Under the pieces are notes generated by a model that did not search any database, was not told the origin of the DNA, and saw only the letters and a list, made by a program, of their open reading frames with translations. A stretch of 34,648 bases of DNA from a virus. Within the stretch, counting starts at the first letter, position 1. Each line of letters starts with the position of its first letter. This document shows, in pieces, positions 6,287 through 14,845 of the stretch. Both the position numbers and the translations under genes were made by a program. The stretch is taken from IMG/VR virus record IMGVR_UViG_3300037558_000224, positions 1-34,648 of that record. One strand, 5' to 3'.

Positions 6287-7970
6287 GATCGGCTACCTCC
6301 TTTGATTTACATGCGATCTGCACCTCGTCGTGAATCCATCCGACGATGTAAGCTTGGTCGCTAATCTGCTTGAGTTCGTGGTCGATCAAAGCGACCCATT
6401 TCTTGCAGAGTATGGCCCCTGCACTTTGCAGTAGCTGAGACAGGCACTTGTGCTCTGAGCCGCCTCTGATAATGAGACGCCGCCCATCTAGGCCTTTAAG
6501 GTATCCACGCCGCTTGAATGCTCGGCTGATGCCTCTCTTTAAGTGGGCAAAGGCTGGAACTTCGCGGTCGTAGTTGGCTTTGAGCTCTTTGCCGAGCTTG
6601 GCATCGCCGCCAGCTATCTGACCGGCCAGTGCATCCCCACAACCATAACTCATGGCATAAATTAGGGTCTTCGCGGTGGGTCGATCTACGCCAAAGGCCT
6701 TCGCATTATAAGTGTGAATGTCGCCGTCGAGGATCTGGGCTGTGAACTCTGGGTCGTTGCAGTAATGCGCCATGCAACGCAATTCTAGCCCCGATAAATC
6801 ACTGCCTAAAAGCACCCAGCCCTCGGGCACCGTAAACAACTCTCGACACTCCTGACCAAAGGGCAGACGGGCGGCAGGAACTTGAGCCAAATTCGGCGAC
6901 CGGTGGCTTGCGCGGCCTGAGATCGTACCTCCTGAGACAATCTGGTGCCTGATGCGGCCATCGCTATCAACACGCTTCATCCACGCCTGTCGGCCTTCCG
7001 CAAGCTGTCCAATGCGCTTCTGGAGCATGAACATCTCGGCTAGCTTCTGCGCCTCGGGATACTCGGTCAGGCTTCCGAGGATGACCTCGTTGATGACTGC
7101 GTGTCCGTCTCCGGTATGGTGCCTTGGTTCCCAGCCATACTTGGATCGCAAGCACCGCTCGATGTGACGCCTGCTTGATGGGTTAAACTCAACGAGCTTT
7201 TTCTTAATAAACGGCTCGTTCTTCTTGTAGCCGCGTGTCTTGTTGTCTCTTGCAGGGATAAAGGTCTCGCTGATCTCCCAAGGTGGAAACAGGGTATCGA
7301 GGTCTTTGCTTAGAGCCTGCCGCTTCCCTGCCAGCTTGGCATACAATGCCCCCGCCTTCTGCTTATCAAAGGTCCAGCCGTTGCTACCGACGCGAAAGCA
7401 AATCTCGGCAAGCTGGTGCTCCAAGTCTACCGCCACCTCAGATGCGTGGGCGCCCATGAGCTTGTGATAAAGCTGCACAGTGACATTGACGTCTTGGACG
7501 CAGTACGACAGCATCTCTTCCGAGAACTTCTCCCAGCCGCCATCATAGTCATCCTTGAAGTTGCCGATCCGCAGGCCCCAAGCCTTAAGACTGTGAGAGC
7601 CCCAGAGCCGCTTGGGGAAGTCTTCGACGCAGCGTTGTGCTGAAACATCCTCGCCCATCAAGTCGGCGTGGATCAGGCGCGAGAGCACCAGCGTGTCGGT
7701 GACTTTGCCTTTCGGCTCAAACCACGGATGTACGATCTGGATGGCAGGGATATCGTAGCCAATGATGTTGTGGCCGACGATCTCAGCCGCCGCTTGCAGC
7801 ATGTTGAGGCCTTCGATGATGCCTGCAGGATACCGGCTGTCGAAGCGGTAAATCTGTCCGGTATCAAGGTCTCTCAGAACTAGGCAGTGTATGCGGTTGA
7901 TGGTGTCGAGCAGGCCATTGCTTTCTAGGTCAAAGGCAAAGCGGCTGGGTCCAGCAATGTAAGTGCCCAT
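6174..7970 (-). CDS. Family A DNA polymerase with 3'-5' exonuclease (T7 gp5-like)
   Basis: This 598-residue replicative polymerase has an N-terminal proofreading domain with D14 and E16 (FAFDLESNG), NIIGYD and YCVQDVNVT. The polymerase domain has motif A at D391 (GSDLSGLEL), the O-helix region AKTLIYAMSYGCG, and motif C at H547-D548-E549. All metal ligands are present, so it should both polymerise and proofread. T7 gp5 has 704 residues; this is a compact version like those of marine podoviruses. GGGAG lies about 8-9 nt upstream of the ATG. It follows the primase-helicase gene after 66 nt that contain a weak stem (7999-8005 with 8032-8038) around an A/T-rich loop. Confidence 0.96.
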   Translation of the reverse strand: MGTYIAGPSRFAFDLESNGLLDTINRIHCLVLRDLDTGQIYRFDSRYPAGIIEGLNMLQAAAEIVGHNIIGYDIPAIQIVHPWFEPKGKVTDTLVLSRLIHADLMGEDVSAQRCVEDFPKRLWGSHSLKAWGLRIGNFKDDYDGGWEKFSEEMLSYCVQDVNVTVQLYHKLMGAHASEVAVDLEHQLAEICFRVGSNGWTFDKQKAGALYAKLAGKRQALSKDLDTLFPPWEISETFIPARDNKTRGYKKNEPFIKKKLVEFNPSSRRHIERCLRSKYGWEPRHHTGDGHAVINEVILGSLTEYPEAQKLAEMFMLQKRIGQLAEGRQAWMKRVDSDGRIRHQIVSGGTISGRASHRSPNLAQVPAARLPFGQECRELFTVPEGWVLLGSDLSGLELRCMAHYCNDPEFTAQILDGDIHTYNAKAFGVDRPTAKTLIYAMSYGCGDALAGQIAGGDAKLGKELKANYDREVPAFAHLKRGISRAFKRRGYLKGLDGRRLIIRGGSEHKCLSQLLQSAGAILCKKWVALIDHELKQISDQAYIVGWIHDEVQIACKSKEVADHVGSITRRMAKKSGEAFQSNIAIESDFSVGNTWADTH

Positions 7971-8036
7971 AGGTATAATCTCCCAAGATTAAAGTTGAAA
8001 TCCCAAACCATGTTTTTAAAAAAAGCCTCATTGGGA

Positions 8037-9665
8037 TTAAAAAGGCACGTCGCTATCAAACTCACCATCGACCTCACTGAGCCGCCCACTAGCCATGTCG
8101 TACCGCAGAGATCCTGCGAAACCGACTGAGCCAGTGTGGCGGTTCTTTAGTACCTGCAGATTACGGAGCCCTGACGTGGGGTCTTGGCTGTCCACCTCAA
8201 GGCCTATGCAAGCATCAGCAAGCTGTGCAATCGCGTGACTGCCACGTAGCTGGCTTAGTTGGACCTTTGCCCCACCCTCATGACCTGCTTCGGACTGTGG
8301 CCGTCTCAGGTGGCTCACGACGAACAGGGCAATGTCTAGCTCTTGAACTAAGACACGTAGATCATTCATTATCTGATCGATCAGACGGCGCTCATCAGTC
8401 ACCCCGCCCGTCGCCGCTGAGATCAACAGCGAGATATGGTCAAGGAAGATAACCTTGCAACCAAGACCCTTGTTCATATAGCGGATGCGGTTGCTTAACA
8501 CCTGCAGATCCGAGCCGCCGAAGTGATCAAAGAAGTACACTTGCTGCTTCTGCACTAAGCTGTCGAAGCTGGCCTCGATCTCTTCGCGGGTCGCGCAGTC
8601 TGGGTCCACGGTGATGTTCTTGTTCATGTGGAGTCCGACAAGGCCCTGCAGGCTGCGCTTCGTTGTCTCTTCCAGCATCATCATGCCGACAGGGCCAGCT
8701 TTGCCGCTCTGGTGGATGGCATAAGCAAACTCACGCACCAATGTGGACTTCCCGACACCCGATCCTGCCGCAATGGTAATCAAAGACGAGGTACGGATGC
8801 CCATGAGCAAATCGTTGAGCTTTTGGTACGGGTATTCTATGTCAGCCTTAGCATCAGCCTCGCCGACAATGTCCCTCAGATCCGCAGCACTCACGATCCC
8901 ATCGGGCCTGTAGTCGCTAGCACCGAAGATGGCATCAATCAAAGCAGCACTCTCGTCACCGAGTAAGCACTCGTTTGGGTCTTTGAATCCCGTTGGCATA
9001 GTGGCTATCTTGACCTTGCCAAGCGGCAGGGCCTCGGCGCAGGCGACCGCTGCTGACTGCCCAGCCTCGTCGGCATCGAACATCAGCACGACCTCTTCAA
9101 AGTTGCTCAAGTAGTCGAGCGACTTAAGCAGGCATTTCTTAGCCGACTGAGCACCGCCGCTGACTGACACAGTCGCCCAGCGATGGCCTTGGATCTGAGA
9201 CACTGACATTGCGTCGATCTCGCCTTCGCAGACCACGATCTTCTTGCCTTTGCTCCACAAGTGACTGCCAAACAGCGTCATCGCAGCAGCATCGCCTACA
9301 ATGCTAAAGTTCTTATCTTTGGTACGCAGCTTCTGCGCCGCTGGGCGACCGGCGCTATCGCGGTACGTCGCTATCTGCACAGGCTGACCTTGGCTGTTCT
9401 TGCCCACTTGGTAGCCAAACTTGCGACACGTTTCTTCGGTCAACATACGCTTCCTGAGAGGCCTGTAGTCGCCCTCAAGCAGGGGTTGGCTAGCCTTGGC
9501 CTTAGACGGCACCACAGACACCCTCTCAGCGTCCCCTTGGACGTGCTCGGCGCAGCCAAAGCAGTACGTGTGGCCGTCGTCAAAGAGGGCAGCGTTGTCG
9601 CGAGATCCACAGGTATCGCAGGGTACGTGAGCGACAAACTCGCTGGTGCTTTCTTGGATGCTCAT
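8037..9665 (-). CDS. Bifunctional primase-helicase (T7 gp4-like)
   Basis: This 542-residue protein makes RNA primers and unwinds DNA at the phage fork. The zinc-binding primase domain has C16, C19, C35 and C38. A TOPRIM domain follows, with VVCEGEIDAMSV and MFDADEAGQSAA near the middle. The RecA-like DnaB-type helicase domain has a Walker A with K306 (GSGVGKST), then KVIFLDHISLL and a C-terminal RGSHAIAQLADACIGLE segment. The length matches T7 gp4 (566). The start overlaps the stop of a 45-codon gene by 4 nt (ATGA). It sits upstream of the DNA polymerase gene, as in T7. Confidence 0.96.
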   Translation of the reverse strand: MSIQESTSEFVAHVPCDTCGSRDNAALFDDGHTYCFGCAEHVQGDAERVSVVPSKAKASQPLLEGDYRPLRKRMLTEETCRKFGYQVGKNSQGQPVQIATYRDSAGRPAAQKLRTKDKNFSIVGDAAAMTLFGSHLWSKGKKIVVCEGEIDAMSVSQIQGHRWATVSVSGGAQSAKKCLLKSLDYLSNFEEVVLMFDADEAGQSAAVACAEALPLGKVKIATMPTGFKDPNECLLGDESAALIDAIFGASDYRPDGIVSAADLRDIVGEADAKADIEYPYQKLNDLLMGIRTSSLITIAAGSGVGKSTLVREFAYAIHQSGKAGPVGMMMLEETTKRSLQGLVGLHMNKNITVDPDCATREEIEASFDSLVQKQQVYFFDHFGGSDLQVLSNRIRYMNKGLGCKVIFLDHISLLISAATGGVTDERRLIDQIMNDLRVLVQELDIALFVVSHLRRPQSEAGHEGGAKVQLSQLRGSHAIAQLADACIGLEVDSQDPTSGLRNLQVLKNRHTGSVGFAGSLRYDMASGRLSEVDGEFDSDVPF

Positions 9666-9799
9666 GGTCTGCCCCTAAGCACTTTAGGTTTCCGCACTTT
9701 CAACGTCTTTGATTTAATGTTGGGCTTAATGCGCTGCTGTAGCTGCGACTTTCGAATGTACCTATCGAATTGCTCTTGCAAGATGATTTTTAAAGCCAT
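9662..9799 (-). CDS. Small basic protein (45 residues)
   Basis: The gene starts at ATG 9799 and ends at TGA 9662-9664, overlapping the primase-helicase start by 4 nt. The product is rich in Lys, Arg and Gln (opening MALKIILQEQ, ending KVLRGRP), with no hydrophobic segment. GGGAG lies about 8 nt upstream in a leader almost identical to that of the integrase gene (GTTGGGAGACCA then A or C, GATATG). Good ribosome binding site, start/stop coupling and filling of the gap support it. A small nucleic-acid-binding accessory protein is plausible from its charge. I recognise no family. Confidence 0.65.
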   Translation of the reverse strand: MALKIILQEQFDRYIRKSQLQQRIKPNIKSKTLKVRKPKVLRGRP

Positions 9800-9820
9800 A
9801 TCTTGGTCTCCCAACCACAC

Positions 9821-9857
9821 AAAGTAAAAGGGGCCACCAGTTTCCCAGCAGCCCCTT
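9821..9857 (-). terminator. Probable Rho-independent terminator after the endonuclease gene
   Basis: On the minus strand AAGGGGC (9851-9857) pairs with GCCCCTT (9828-9834), followed by TTTTACTTT. The 7-bp GC-rich stem plus T-rich tail fits an intrinsic terminator or attenuator between the endonuclease gene and the small gene upstream of primase-helicase. Read-through must occur if the replication operon is one transcript. Confidence 0.5.
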
Positions 9858-9865
9858 GCTCTCGC

Positions 9866-10312
9866 TTATGCTGGCATTTGACACTCGGCCAACCAGTCGT
9901 CAGGAATCCACCTATGTGCATACTTCCACCCGTGCTTTTCGCAGTAGGCGGCGTATGTTGTCGGTGAACCTTTGTAGAGCTTTGCCCTCTCGTTACTGAA
10001 CACAAAGCGTATGTCGAGATCAGGCGATTGATCCTTGATCAGAAGGTGTTTCTGTCGATCTTGGACCGTCCAAATGCCTTTAGTCTCGATGTAGATAAAG
10101 CCGCCGTCTTTCTTCGGCAGCTTGAAATCTGGAGTGTACTTGGCACCCCGTTGCGGTACGACGTAAGAGACCTTGTCAGTCTCAAAGAGAACCGGCAGTC
10201 CTGCTTGGGTTATCTGATCGGCGACCTTAGCTTCAAGGCCCGACCTATAACCATGCTTAATGCCGACGCGCTGGCGACTACGACGCCTGCTACTAGTAGT
10301 CGAAGTCATCAT
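9866..10312 (-). CDS. Endonuclease I, Holliday-junction resolvase (T7 gp3-like)
   Basis: This protein of about 148 residues cleaves branched DNA and helps degrade host DNA. It matches T7 gp3 along most of its length: RSGLE (Glu ligand), YTPDF (Asp ligand) and IYIETKG (Glu and Lys of the PD-(D/E)XK site). These are followed by KHLLIKDQSPDLDIRFVFSN and KLYKGSPTTYAAYCEKHGWK. The start is ATG 10312 or 10309, both inside the end of the SSB gene; the overlap is about 17-20 nt. No clear Shine-Dalgarno sequence is visible, so translation may depend on coupling. The extra N-terminal stretch is basic and serine-rich. Confidence 0.94.
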   Translation of the reverse strand: MMTSTTSSRRRSRQRVGIKHGYRSGLEAKVADQITQAGLPVLFETDKVSYVVPQRGAKYTPDFKLPKKDGGFIYIETKGIWTVQDRQKHLLIKDQSPDLDIRFVFSNERAKLYKGSPTTYAAYCEKHGWKYAHRWIPDDWLAECQMPA

Positions 10313-10838
10313 CTGGCAAAGCATCGCCGCCTAGATCATCGTTCTTACTAGTCTTCGGAGCGACGTAACCGCCCTCGACAGCATCGAACCCTTCACCGTC
10401 GTCATCAAAGTCACCATCTGACAGCGACAGGATTTGGACTTTGTTAAGGTTAAGGTTGATGCCTTTGTTAATCTTTGACTGCTCATATTCGCCAATGGTA
10501 CCAACGACCTTCAACTTTGACCCTGAGTAAATCTTCGGCGCGTTGGCAAAATGAATTGGCGTAGTTGCCGCGTCCACGAACTTTGGCTCATACAAAGTCT
10601 TAACAACAAATACGACATCGCCAGTATCTTCGTCAATTTGCCAAGGCATCTTAAGCTTGTCAGCATTACCGAAGGCTTCCTCGCCAGCTTTTAAGCACAT
10701 TGTCATCAAAGGCTTGGCAGCTTCTGGAGACATAATTAGCTGTGTTTTGAACTTATTGTCCAAATGGTCAACTTTGTGTAACCGAGGATATCGAGCGATG
10801 CCCTCGGCTGATCTGAAGTTTATCTTAGTCTTTCCCAT
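10293..10838 (-). CDS. Single-stranded DNA-binding protein (T7 gp2.5-like)
   Basis: This protein of 181 residues coats single-stranded DNA and recruits polymerase and helicase. The body has an OB-fold-like pattern, with VVFVVKTLYEP and YSGSKLKVVGTIGEYE. The C-terminal tail is strongly acidic and ends DDDFDY, like the acidic tail with terminal aromatic residue of T7 gp2.5. The start is ATG 10838 (MGKTKINFRS), with AAGGAA 8 nt upstream. A longer frame to 10886 would run through the promoter-like element at 10873-10897, so I reject it. It is the first gene after that element, so it heads the replication operon. Confidence 0.93.
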   Translation of the reverse strand: MGKTKINFRSAEGIARYPRLHKVDHLDNKFKTQLIMSPEAAKPLMTMCLKAGEEAFGNADKLKMPWQIDEDTGDVVFVVKTLYEPKFVDAATTPIHFANAPKIYSGSKLKVVGTIGEYEQSKINKGINLNLNKVQILSLSDGDFDDDGEGFDAVEGGYVAPKTSKNDDLGGDALPDDDFDY

Positions 10839-10872
10839 GATCGGGGTTCCTTTCGCAGACTTAGTTGTCTGT

Positions 10873-10897
10873 AGCGGTACCCACAATTCAAGGTTGT
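10873..10897 (-). promoter_or_regulatory. Putative phage RNA polymerase promoter, copy 2
   Basis: Minus-strand ACAACCTTGAATTGT then GGGTACCGCT. It begins only 7 nt after the RNA polymerase stop codon and lies 34 nt upstream of the SSB start. It would drive the replication and metabolism genes. It matches copies 1 and 3 at 23 of 25 positions. Confidence 0.65.
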
Positions 10898-10904
10898 CGA
10901 GTGT

Positions 10905-13700
10905 TCAACTAAAGCAGTAGCGGCTTTCGAGGACTCCGTTAATGTCTAGGTCGCCCTTGGCAGGCATAGGCGTCTTAAGCTTGGCATCAGCGTCTGCAAG
11001 CTGCTCTCGCACCTCGGTCTCAAGGGTCTCAAAGAAGCAAGTGCCACCATAGATATCGACGAACACACGACGCACTAAGTGATACATCGTGTCAGTGTCG
11101 GCAGCTTGGGTCGCAAATGAGTCATGTATCATAAAGAAGTCGTTGATGCCCTTGCCTGAGTCCAGCATCGCGCAGATCGTGAGCGCCATGTGCCCTGCAT
11201 CCGCTGCATGAATCAGGTTAGGGCTTGCACTATTCGATGCCTTTCGACTGTCGATCTCGTCGTGCTTATCTTCGACCATCGTGATCTGGGACCGCTTGTA
11301 GATCTTAGCCTCTCGATCCCAAAGAAACACGCGCACCCTCATCCGCTTGGTCTTCTGATACCTCTGGAACACGGGGAACCCACTGGCTGACGTCGAGCGC
11401 ATGACCTTGTTTTCTTTGCTCAATGCCTCTGAAAGTCCGCGCAGATAATCCATAGCTCCTGAGACTGACTTCAGCGTCTCCCTGATTGTCTCGTACTGTA
11501 TGTTGGCTAAGTACCGAGCAGCGTCTCTCTGCACATGGTCATCGCCAAAGGGGTGCTTCTTGATCTCCCTGTACGCAGCTTTGCGCTCAAGCGGGACCAT
11601 GAAATCCTCCATGAGTTGGTCGTACATACCGTTTTGATTGCTGCTATAGCCAAAGGTCATGGTACTACGTTTGCACACCGTGCGAGTTATGCCAAAGTCC
11701 AGCCATAGACGCGCCAGATCACCCAAAGTTGGGGTGTAGCCACGCTCGACCACGTTGCCATCCTTGTCGGTCTTAATCGCATATGGCAGCGTCTTGTCGC
11801 TGGTCAGGTCTTGCTTGACACGCTCTTCGACGGCCTTAGCGACCACGCCATAAACATCTTGGCAAGCGTCGTCTGGGACTAGGTTAACGAGGTATCCATC
11901 GACAGCGTTAAGAGTGGCGGCAGCATAGTGCTGGGTGCCACTGTTGGTGCCATCGAGGCTTGGAGGCAAGTGACACACGTACCCTGCGCCGTGATCGCAG
12001 TACTCAGCGTAAGCCACGCAAGCAGCCAAGAACTGGAACGGCTTATCGGCTCGGCTCCAATCACCAAAGCTGGCTTTGAAGTCATCGGCGCAAGCAATCA
12101 ATTGGTCGTGGTTATCATCGACCCAAGCTGCGCGGTCCTCAAAGCTTTGCTTGCTGATCTTGTCGAAGTCACCGCAATTTGCAAGGTGGACCTTGATCCA
12201 CTTTGGATCTGTGACGGCCTTGCCCCGAGCAAACTGAAACATTGCTTTAATGTGGTCAGCACGGTGGTAATTCAACGTGGACAGCATGTACATACGACCT
12301 CGGAAGTCCATGTTCCAAGGAGTGTAGAACTGATCGTAACTTTGCATATCTCGGGCAGTCTTCAGATCACTCTGCATACAGTGCCGGTTTGCCACGACCT
12401 CTCGCCGCTTTAGGTGCCACTTGCGTAGACCAGCGCGATGCTGCGATTTGACCTTGTCGCTCAGACCTTCGTAATCTTCGGGTAACACAGGCCTCGGGGG
12501 AGCCTCTGCTGCGGGGAACTTCTTGAACATCTTGGCCTCGTCCCAGCACCACTGTACCGCATCGACCACAGTGTCGTTGATCGCCAGAGGCGTGGCCTGC
12601 AGTGCATTGACCGCTCTCACGTATGACGGGTCACCAGCGTCCAAGTCGGCCTCGACGGCGCGCTTCTGAGCGCCTGTAGCGCCACGGACTAGGCTGATGT
12701 CACCACCGGCGCTTAGGTCCGTGAGGTAGCCGCCATCGGTAAACGTCGTCCAAGGGATCGGTGGTACGACCATAGGCTGGTATACTGGGGCCATCCAACG
12801 GGCATCCATGTCATTGTCTTCCAAGAGTTGCCGAGCCTCGTCGGTCAGATCGATGAAACGCTTGGACTTCGTTGCCGACACGTATTCAGTGGTAACTTGG
12901 AAGATGTCAGTGCTGCTCAAGACGCTATTGATTACAAAGGTCCCAATGACAGCGCGGTCTTTCTTTCGCAGCTTAGAGTGCGAGGCCAGCGTCGTTGATG
13001 GCTTGTAGCCTTCCTTGGTGGCAATGTGTCTGATGGCCTTCTGGCGATACCGTAGCGCCGAGTGAGCTTTGGTGACTTGCGCCTCGACGCGCTTCGCCAT
13101 GACCTTGTCAAAGGCAAGGAACTCAGCCCACCAAGCTTGGTGCTCGATAGCCTTGGAGATGCGGAAACCTATGCTGTCTATGCCTGACGTGAGTGAGCCT
13201 TGAGAGCCTACTGCGTCCATCATGGTAGACAAACCTATGAAAGCAAGCGTCTCGGGGTTGTTGATGTCTTTAGCTATCTTGACCCACAGTGGCGGCGCAC
13301 CGGCTCCTGCAACAGCCTGACGCAAGCTGTCTTGGATCGCCTGAGCGACGTGGCCGACAACGCCTTCGATCAATCTGTGGGGTTCGTTTGCTTTGCTGTA
13401 CGATGCGACACCTGTAATGTTGCCGTCTTGGTCGTACTTGGCTCCTGCCTGTGATGCCTGCCTGCTGATGTATCTGTCGTGGCCTTCATCGGCCATCTGT
13501 TGTTCCCGCGCAATCTGAGTGTCGAAGAGAGAGGCTGGTGGGGCTTTGTTTGGGTTGAGCCAACTTGAGACTGGTGCCACGCCGACGCTGCCTTGGCCGA
13601 CGTTTCCTTCGAGAGCCGGTGCCACAATGTTAGCGTCGTTCCACGCAGGTACATGTTGGCTGTAGACCATCCCACTTCTAGTTGCTTTCTCGTTAACCAT
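10905..13700 (-). CDS. T7-type single-subunit DNA-directed RNA polymerase
   Basis: This 931-residue enzyme would transcribe phage middle and late genes from its own promoters. Palm and fingers motifs are complete. D465 lies in MDFRGRMYML (T7 D537). K677 and Y685 in KRSTMTFGY keep the same 8-residue spacing as T7 K631 and Y639. D860 lies in MIHDSFATQ (T7 D812). The C terminus ends RYCFS, like the aromatic 'FAFA' foot of T7 polymerase. It is about 50 residues longer than T7 RNAP, mostly at the N terminus, the promoter-recognition and melting end. ATG 13700 has GGGAGA 7 nt upstream, formed by the last codons of the integrase gene. The adjacent 25-bp element is its likely promoter. Confidence 0.96.
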   Translation of the reverse strand: MVNEKATRSGMVYSQHVPAWNDANIVAPALEGNVGQGSVGVAPVSSWLNPNKAPPASLFDTQIAREQQMADEGHDRYISRQASQAGAKYDQDGNITGVASYSKANEPHRLIEGVVGHVAQAIQDSLRQAVAGAGAPPLWVKIAKDINNPETLAFIGLSTMMDAVGSQGSLTSGIDSIGFRISKAIEHQAWWAEFLAFDKVMAKRVEAQVTKAHSALRYRQKAIRHIATKEGYKPSTTLASHSKLRKKDRAVIGTFVINSVLSSTDIFQVTTEYVSATKSKRFIDLTDEARQLLEDNDMDARWMAPVYQPMVVPPIPWTTFTDGGYLTDLSAGGDISLVRGATGAQKRAVEADLDAGDPSYVRAVNALQATPLAINDTVVDAVQWCWDEAKMFKKFPAAEAPPRPVLPEDYEGLSDKVKSQHRAGLRKWHLKRREVVANRHCMQSDLKTARDMQSYDQFYTPWNMDFRGRMYMLSTLNYHRADHIKAMFQFARGKAVTDPKWIKVHLANCGDFDKISKQSFEDRAAWVDDNHDQLIACADDFKASFGDWSRADKPFQFLAACVAYAEYCDHGAGYVCHLPPSLDGTNSGTQHYAAATLNAVDGYLVNLVPDDACQDVYGVVAKAVEERVKQDLTSDKTLPYAIKTDKDGNVVERGYTPTLGDLARLWLDFGITRTVCKRSTMTFGYSSNQNGMYDQLMEDFMVPLERKAAYREIKKHPFGDDHVQRDAARYLANIQYETIRETLKSVSGAMDYLRGLSEALSKENKVMRSTSASGFPVFQRYQKTKRMRVRVFLWDREAKIYKRSQITMVEDKHDEIDSRKASNSASPNLIHAADAGHMALTICAMLDSGKGINDFFMIHDSFATQAADTDTMYHLVRRVFVDIYGGTCFFETLETEVREQLADADAKLKTPMPAKGDLDINGVLESRYCFS

Positions 13701-13704
13701 GTTT

Positions 13705-14628
13705 CTATCTCCCGTTAACTTTGTTGCTGCTATTGTTAAACCTTCTGCCTAATTGAGCGCCGACGTCTGCCGCAGCGTCTCCCTTGATATGCACGTAACC
13801 CTCTGTGGTTTTGAGCGACTTGTGACCCAAGAGACGTGCGATTAATATTGTGTTGATCTGTAGATCATTTGCCATCGTGGAAGCCGCAGTGTGGCGCAGG
13901 CTGTGAAAGACAAATGTCTCATCGTTTGGTGCTATGGCCTGACGTGCGGCACGCATAGCGTCATAGAAAGGATGTTCGCGGAAGTGCAAAGCAGGGCGAT
14001 TGTCGAGCTTTGCTAAAGCCTCAAGCACCGCCTCGTTGGCAGGGACGCGCCGGTCATCGCCGTTCTTGGTTTGCTCTAGCACCAGCCACGCGCCATTCTC
14101 ATCGTGTTCAATGTTGTCGGGGTCCAAGCTGCGTATCTCTCCGAGCCGCATGCCTGTGTTGATGCCAATGATGACAAACTCTCTGACAAAGCGATAGTCT
14201 TCGGGCAGACCGGCAAGGTAGCCGAGCAAAGCATCCAACTCGCGGTCACTCAGGAACCGGCGCTTGTGTTGCTCATGCTTACCAATCTTGCGGAACTTGA
14301 CGCGGGGTGCCTGTTCAATGAGACCCATTTCCTCGGCATGTTTGAACACAGCAGACAGACAGGCAACGTACCGATTCGTCGTTGCTGGTGAACACCCGTT
14401 GGGCTTTCGCGCCGTTGGCGTCGTCTCAATGTGCGACATAAAGATATACAAGTGTTCCGCACTAAAAGAGTCAAGCTTTTGATTTCCATAGTCGGAAAAG
14501 GCGCAGAACCTCTGCATTTTCGCGAGGGACTTCTTTTCATGTGCGCCACCGCCCCAGATGATCCTAGAGTGCGTGGCAACGAAGTCAGCTAGCGTTACAG
14601 TTGATTTGCGTGCGTTGACATTGGTCAT
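13705..14628 (-). CDS. int: Tyrosine recombinase, phage integrase
   Basis: This 307-residue site-specific recombinase inserts the phage into the host chromosome. The catalytic set is complete: R161 (GMRLGEIRSL), K188 (TKNG), H242 and R245 (HSLRH), H269 (LLGHKSLKTT) and Y278 (GYVHI). The N-terminal half holds a SAM-like core-binding domain. I chose ATG 14628, because GGGAG lies 9 nt upstream; the extra 43 codons upstream run into the non-coding attP-like region. It lies immediately before the RNA polymerase gene with a 4-nt gap, the arrangement known from temperate T7-like marine phages. It implies a lysogenic option in an otherwise virulent-looking T7-type genome. Confidence 0.95.
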   Translation of the reverse strand: MTNVNARKSTVTLADFVATHSRIIWGGGAHEKKSLAKMQRFCAFSDYGNQKLDSFSAEHLYIFMSHIETTPTARKPNGCSPATTNRYVACLSAVFKHAEEMGLIEQAPRVKFRKIGKHEQHKRRFLSDRELDALLGYLAGLPEDYRFVREFVIIGINTGMRLGEIRSLDPDNIEHDENGAWLVLEQTKNGDDRRVPANEAVLEALAKLDNRPALHFREHPFYDAMRAARQAIAPNDETFVFHSLRHTAASTMANDLQINTILIARLLGHKSLKTTEGYVHIKGDAAADVGAQLGRRFNNSSNKVNGR

Positions 14629-14791
14629 ATCGTGGTCTCCCAACCCAGTGTTAATCTGAGAGGCCCAATATATACTAATGTTTTCAACAACTTCCGCTGC
14701 GTGCGTCTCCGCGAGGGAGTTACAGTCCCCTGCCACACCTTGCGGCCTGTCGCCCAAACTTTAGTAACACTGGGTCCAGCCCTGTAATCGC

Positions 14792-14820
14792 TAGATAATC
14801 GTGCGTCTCAGAGATTGCAA
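14792..14820 (-). promoter_or_regulatory. Weak candidate host sigma70-type promoter for int
   Basis: On the minus strand TTGCAA (14815-14820) and TATCTA (14792-14797) are separated by 17 nt. Both boxes are only partial matches to the consensus. It would let host RNA polymerase transcribe integrase and phage RNA polymerase early in infection, which a T7-like programme needs. The evidence is weak. Confidence 0.25.
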
Positions 14821-14845
14821 GTGTTTTCTTTGTCCCCTTGCTAAC

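Noticed and set aside
10839-10886. 16-codon extension of the SSB
   Set aside because: It would begin inside the 25-bp promoter-like element; ATG 10838 has AAGGAA at good spacing.
14703-14755. Complete tRNA gene
   Set aside because: The anticodon and D-arm-like hairpins are present, but there is no TTCGA T-arm and no 3' strand to pair with the GGGCGAC acceptor-like segment.
14629-14757. 43-codon N-terminal extension of the integrase
   Set aside because: It lacks a ribosome binding site, runs through the tRNA-like and repeat region, and the ATG at 14628 has a good one.
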